Shown here piece after piece: positions 59,481-64,000 of a stretch of DNA of 64,000 bases (the stretch's first letter is position 1; the number at the start of each line of letters is the position of its first letter). This DNA is from Hoplostethus atlanticus (taxonomy: Eukaryota; Chordata; Actinopteri; Trachichthyiformes; Trachichthyidae). The stretch covers positions 7,640,001-7,704,000 of the forward strand of contig JAXDDX010000010.1 of the NCBI GenBank assembly GCA_034670405.1. Direction: 5' to 3'. Position numbers and translations under genes: made by a program. The notes below the pieces were generated by a model. That model was not told the origin of the DNA. It worked only from the letters and a program-made list of their open reading frames with translations, and did not search any database.

Positions 59481-60415
59481 CAGTTTTTTGCGATTGCTTA
59501 CACACGATTTCTGAAGCTATGGCTCATTGTCTCAAAACTCTACACACAAAACCCCAAAACACACCCACAACATGCAAAACGTCACACATCTCTTGCAAAA
59601 GCAAACACTTCATTCAAAACTATTTTAATTCTTCTCAAAATGGTATTTTTGCATCAAAACTCTAAACACAAACCACCACATGAGTAGCTCTTCCTACACG
59701 CCAACTAAAGAGGCCCGGATCTCATCAGTGATCGTTCTCCTTCTTCCTCTTCCATGTCCCTGTCCTCACACTCCTCTTCCTCTAACTCTCTCTCCAATAT
59801 CAGCCTCCATTGTGGTCCAAACCAAGAGAACTTGCCTGTGTCCTATCTATAGTGCCCAAGCTCGGATTTCTAATGTGAACAAATTCGCTGTAAGTGATTT
59901 CACACTTGAGGACTGGGTGTAGGCAATTGGTATGAGTTTGGCATTTTGAATGGCAGTGTTGGAAACTCTTGATGTTCTGCACTGGCTTTGGCTCCTGTGT
60001 CTCTGTCTTGTGATCAAATGTTGACAAGCAGTTTCGAGCACTCGGAGAACAAAGTGACAACAACAAGCGATATTGAGCAATCATGCAGGTGAGGGTTTTA
60101 GCCCCGCATTTCTGAGAATCCCTGTACCTGTCTGAGTCTACTCACCACAGCGTCCTGTGATGGCAGACTTTTAATAATCTGCACAGCAAGGGGGTGGTTA
60201 TAGCTGTTTAATATTCAACAGGCAGTGTTTTCCAGATTTTAGTTTTGAATGATGTGTCTAATATAGAGAACTGTGTTTAGTGTTTTGCAAAACGTGTGTT
60301 ATAAAATTGCAAACTGAGTGTAAAGCAGAGAATGTGCTTGTAGTTTTGGTCTGAAGATTAGGTACATGAGTTAATGGTTTCATTGATTGTGAGTGTAAGC
60401 GATTGTAAAAAACTG
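59481..60415. mobile_element. Tc1/mariner-type non-autonomous element (MITE)
   Basis: The left end CAGTTTTTTGCGATTGCTTA and the right end GTAAGCGATTGTAAAAAACTG are inverted repeats, and both are flanked by TA (59479-59480 and 60416-60417). The 935-bp size and TA target fit the superfamily. The interior has no recognisable transposase. Confidence 0.7.
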
Positions 60416-60419
60416 TATC

Positions 60420-60507
60420 GGGTGTCTGTGGTAAACAATAATGAGTTTATAGTCACTTAATGGTAATTTTTCCCAGTGTCACTATAATAATAATCCTACA
60501 GGAATTA

Positions 60508-60538
<31 letters not shown>

Positions 60539-61163
60539 TAATGTGGTCTGTCATCTCACTGTGGTGGAGCTATAAAACACAGGGGGAGGGTCATGATTTC
60601 TGGCATCCGCTCTCCTTCCTCCTCCCCCCTCCTCCCCTTCTCCACCTCCGTCCGGTTGATAGTGGTCAGCTGCATCAAGCCAGCCACAAACAGCAGGACA
60701 ACACCGGCGATTTTACCTTAAAAATAAAAGCATGCAATTTGTTACTAAAAATACATAATTTTGAAATGTTTGTGGTGTTGAGAACCAATTGGGTATGGCA
60801 TGCAAGGCATCTAAATTTGATCTTGTAATTTCTATGGAGAAAAAGTTGTTGTGTGCTTTTGGTTACTTACATCTAATAATTTATCATGCTGATCAAATAA
60901 TAATACCTTGTCAGTCATTGATCCATGTTTCCTCGTTATAAGTTGAGGTTTTTATAGAAAATAACATTACATGCAGACTTTGCTGTGCGTTAGGGTTCAG
61001 TGAAAAGACACCCCTGTACAGTACAATAAAAATCATATCACAATACTGTGAAAATTATGTTTTGGGGAAAAAACAATTTTCATTCAGTACAGACTCCTCC
61101 TTACGCTTATCCTTCATTTTAACAAGGGTAGTTGTATCACTCCAAAAGGGTTAATCAATGACA
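60420..61163. other. Intergenic; TG microsatellite
   Basis: (TG)n at 60508-60536 and a CT/CCTCC-rich block at 60608-60650. Otherwise AT-rich with no gene. Confidence 0.45.
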
Positions 61164-62118
61164 GTTTTATTTTGAAAGTTACTACCGGAAGCCATATGTT
61201 TCATGCTTTAAATATTGACAGTGGCAGCTCCACGTTAGGTACCGATACACCACCACCACCGGACCACTATCTGTCCTGCTCCGGCAGAGAGCAGCGAGAG
61301 AGAGAGAGAGAGACTCAGAGGACAGGCAGGAACCAGGAGGACGGCTTCCAACAAGATTTCATCGGGGGCAAAAAAAAAAAGAAAACAAAAACTGGATTTA
61401 ACGAGCAAAGAAACCCATCACATAAAACCTTTACAAGAGGGGTCGCGATTCAAAACAGCCGTCGTCGCTTACCGCTGCGAAGGGGATCGCTTCAGCCGCG
61501 GAGAACTTTGTTCGTATTATTTGTTTGGGCAGTTTTATATTTTTGCAACTTTAATATCAGTTACAGCGAAATTGCACTTAACTGGGCATTATTGTGAGGG
61601 GGGGTCTTCTTTTTACCCGACTAGATTTGAACACATTAGTAGTAAATGATTGACTGGGGTCTTTCTGCGGTAGATGCTGATAGCGGGTTTTGCAGCACAC
61701 GCCGCCGCTCACTACTAAACTGCACTTTGACTTTGATGTGAAATAAACGAGACGCGGTTACTCGGGTACAGATGAAGTAACGTGGGACACGCCCGCCACA
61801 TCACGCTACCTTAACGAAAGGTGAGGCGTTCTGCAACACAACGTCGGCATTCACAATCACAACACTAACGGAGCAACATTTTTTCTGCCGTTAGTTTGCA
61901 GTGGAGCTGTAACTTTTAAAGCTGGGATGAACGGGGCGGGAGTGTATTAGCGGAGAGCGTGGTAGCATCGGTCACGGGGACGAGCCTAGCAGGCTTTTAT
62001 CAGGTGTTTTTACTGCAGGAAGCCACAGAGTTTACAGGGAAACAACCTGCGGCTTTTTAGGGAACAACGACGGCTGGTTTCATCCGGGAGTGACTCGGTG
62101 TGTTCGCGCGCTGGGACA
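61164..62118 (+). promoter_or_regulatory. Probable promoter and 5' UTR of the mmp14/15-like gene
   Basis: The region opens with the same 28-bp motif found at 6454 (GTTTTATTTTGAAAGTTA and ACCGGAAG). Toward the start codon it becomes CpG-rich (61460-62118, e.g. CGCCGCCGCTC). A (GA)n run lies at 61289-61315. The open frame 61172-61597 is leader sequence rather than a gene. The exact start site is unknown. Confidence 0.5.
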
Positions 62119-62235
62119 ATGGCCTCCTCGTGGGACAGCTGCTTCTGGTTGCTCTGGAGACGGACCCTTCTCGCGCTGTGGCTGTGCGCGCTCGGGACAC
62201 ACGGGGTGGAAGATGACAGCTCTTTCAACCCAGAG
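62119..62235 (+). CDS. mmp15: First coding exon of a membrane-type matrix metalloproteinase (MMP14/15-like)
   Basis: ATG at 62119 sits in GGGACAATGG and opens MASSWDSCFWLLWRRTLLAL, then WLCALGTHG, a signal peptide. DDSSFNPE follows, ending exactly at GAG|GTAAAG (phase 0, 39 codons). The segment parallels the start of the mature propeptide in MMP14 (SSSFSPEAWLQ), where the next exon would supply the propeptide. MMP15 is preferred because human MMP15 lies close to the ADGRG5-ADGRG1-ADGRG3 cluster. The family cleaves pericellular matrix and activates pro-MMP2. The remaining exons lie beyond the window. Identity rests on a short motif plus synteny. Confidence 0.6.
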
Positions 62236-62818
62236 GTAAAGAAATACCGTGTCACACTAACGGTCCGTTACTTAAGAGTTAGATGTTTACCGTGATTTTT
62301 AGATTAGTTAAGTCAACTTAAACCACCTTGATCACTTTAGAGAAAAATCAAAGGACACAAATGTCGACTAAAGTCTCTATTTTTCTTTTGTGAAAGTAAA
62401 AAAAAAAAGGAATTAATAATAATGTTTTCTTCTGCCAAGCAATATAGTTGTTGAACAGCAGCTAAACAACGTGGTTGCTATGTTACACAGTAGCGGTGTG
62501 AGTGGTGATTTTCGAATAGCACATTCATTCATTCGGTCACAGGCGTGTATATACACATATATGATATATGGTATAATGACGTAATATCATATACACATAT
62601 ATGATATATGATATTATCACGTAATATACCTAATATTGAAATGAACTGTTAGACTGTCACAGATGTTTGTTAGTGGATATTTAACAAGAGCTTCTGACTG
62701 ACTCAGCCAATCAGAATTGAGGGATGGAACTATGCATTTCATAATAATGGGATTATGTTGCTGCTATAAACAATATCCTAACATAATATGTTAGGATATT
62801 GTTTATAGCAGCAACATA

Positions 62819-62849
<31 letters not shown>

Positions 62850-63746
62850 TATATATAATAATATAAGAGCATATATATCTTATTGACTTCCCTGCATTGT
62901 AACACAAGCACATCTGGCTAGCAAACATTATGTTGCACAGTGTGGCTGTGGAGGCTACAAAATCAGAGAGCCAATTCTCAAAGTATGATAGTCCAGCAGG
63001 CAATACAGGGCTGTTTGCATGCATTTTAATGTATTGTCTTTACATTTGTGCATTGCAACCAGTCAAAACAAACAGATACATAAGCAAAGCGCCATTTTAA
63101 CATGTCACTGGAGTTGAAATGACTGACCTGACAGATTACAGTACCTGTTTACAGATTACAAGGGTTCCCACGTCTTTCATGTCAAAGCCCCGCAATTTCA
63201 TCCATTTTAGACCACAGGTAAAGGTACATGCTTATTTGAGGAAATTTTGTCTCAGGGACCCCCCACCTGCAAGGGTTTTTGTAGTCCCTAAAATTGAGGG
63301 GAATGAGCCAAAATACACAAAAGCAAAGCATTCCACTTGTGATGACATAGTGACACACTCTTGTAGGTTATCACCCTTGGAGCAGTTATTTAGTGGGTGG
63401 AATCTGACTAGTCTGCGATCGACTCCATTACTTTCAATAATCATGTCAATCCTGTCATATCAAAGAAAACAACAACGCTATGCTCTCTCTCTGGCCATAG
63501 ACACTGCAGCGACACCCAAACACATACACATTTATTTAGGTGTGTCACTAGATTGCAAGGTGTCAAGTCATGACTTGAACTGGCACTTCTTACATTCTTG
63601 GGCCACCTATCCCATGGGCTTCACCCTTATTTGTTTTGCAAGACGATGTGAGAGATAACACAATGAAGAATGCGCTGACTTTAGACACTTAAGAAGGTCA
63701 TTAGTGGTGGAGCTGTTGTTGTTTGTGTCTATATGTGTATTGTGCA

Positions 63747-63801
<55 letters not shown>

Positions 63802-63911
63802 GAGATCACGAGGTCATTAGAGGTGAGCTTGCATTGTTTACCAAACCCAGCGACCAGGGGGGTCTGTCTGTCAGGTTACAACACATTCTGATGGAGTATT
63901 AACATAGCTAT

Positions 63912-63961
<50 letters not shown>

Positions 63962-64000
63962 TGTTTGTGTGTGTGCGTGTGCGCGTGCGCTAATGGGCCT
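62236..64000 (+). other. Intron 1 of the mmp14/15-like gene (partial)
   Basis: Contains a diverged copy of the 8.77-kb MITE (62453-62520), a tandem duplicated AT-rich segment (62540-62635), a 69-bp palindrome (62752-62820), (AT)n to about 62870, an open frame at 63119-63658 that looks like part of a dispersed repeat, and TG/AG microsatellites at 63748-63790 and 63911-63990. No exon recognised. Confidence 0.5.
62752..62820. repeat. Near-perfect 69-bp inverted repeat (cruciform-capable)
   Basis: 33-bp arms (ATTATGTTGCTGCTATAAAC and onward) with a 3-base spacer AAT. The two arms match over their full length. An (AT)n stretch follows immediately. Confidence 0.9.

Noticed and set aside
61172-61597. 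141-codon plus-strand frame upstream of mmp14/15-like exon
   Set aside because: Low-complexity (GA-run ERERERE, poly-K) leader sequence without family resemblance. Treated as 5' region.
63119-63658. 179-codon plus-strand frame in mmp14/15 intron
   Set aside because: No domain, no splice or promoter context. The sequence has the feel of a common teleost dispersed repeat open in several frames, so it was not called as a gene.

Overview
The window is teleost fish chromosomal DNA. It has small exons with GT-AG introns, very abundant CA/GT microsatellites, tRNA-derived SINEs, L2-type LINE tails, and hAT, Harbinger and Tc1/mariner DNA transposons. Its gene content (slc7a6, slc7a6os, a tandem array of ADGRG-type adhesion GPCRs, and an mmp14/15-like first exon) corresponds to genes that in human lie on 16q13-q22.

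Layout. (1) 1-2.9 kb: last coding exon and long 3' UTR of a + strand gene I cannot name. (2) 3-13.5 kb: repeat-rich intergenic DNA or possible slc7a6 leader intron, with two CpG-containing candidate first exons (about 5.2 and 6.5 kb), two hAT elements with perfect 8-bp target-site duplications, a Harbinger element with a nested SINE, a scrambled Ty3/Gypsy pol fragment and an L1-like RT fragment. (3) 13.5-21 kb, + strand: complete slc7a6 (y+LAT2 amino-acid exchanger light chain, 9 coding exons, 491 aa); its first coding intron carries a Tc1-like remnant and an antisense L2 LINE. (4) 23.8-30.2 kb, - strand: complete slc7a6os (Iwr1-type RNA polymerase II import factor, 5 exons, 334 aa), tail-to-tail with slc7a6 as in mammals. 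(5) 30.5-33.7 kb: a DNA transposon with about 230-bp terminal inverted repeats whose product, broken by several frameshifts, combines a FEN1/XPG-like (PIN-fold) nuclease pattern with a cysteine-rich CXC-like tail. I cannot assign it to a named superfamily, and it is the best candidate for something undescribed. A hAT element with a perfect 8-bp duplication sits directly beside it. (6) 35.5-57.1 kb, - strand: three tandem adhesion GPCR genes (536, 642 and 532 aa), all with intact reading frames when spliced, sharing exon phases but differing in their GPS proteolysis sites and in one intron. (7) 57-62 kb: intergenic repeats, a Tc1/mariner-like MITE, and a lone signal-peptide-like exon. (8) 62.1 kb to end: first coding exon of an mmp14/15-type membrane metalloproteinase gene with a GC-rich 5' region; the rest is intron 1, containing a near-perfect 69-bp palindrome.

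The genes do not form an operon. Slc7a6 exchanges cationic and neutral amino acids at the plasma membrane, slc7a6os acts in nuclear import of RNA polymerase II, the GPCRs are surface receptors that in mammals work in immune, neural and adhesion contexts, and mmp15 is a pericellular protease. Their linkage is ancestral synteny rather than a shared pathway. Exon boundaries were derived by hand from splice consensus plus reading-phase closure: each of the five complete gene models sums to a multiple of three with no internal stop.
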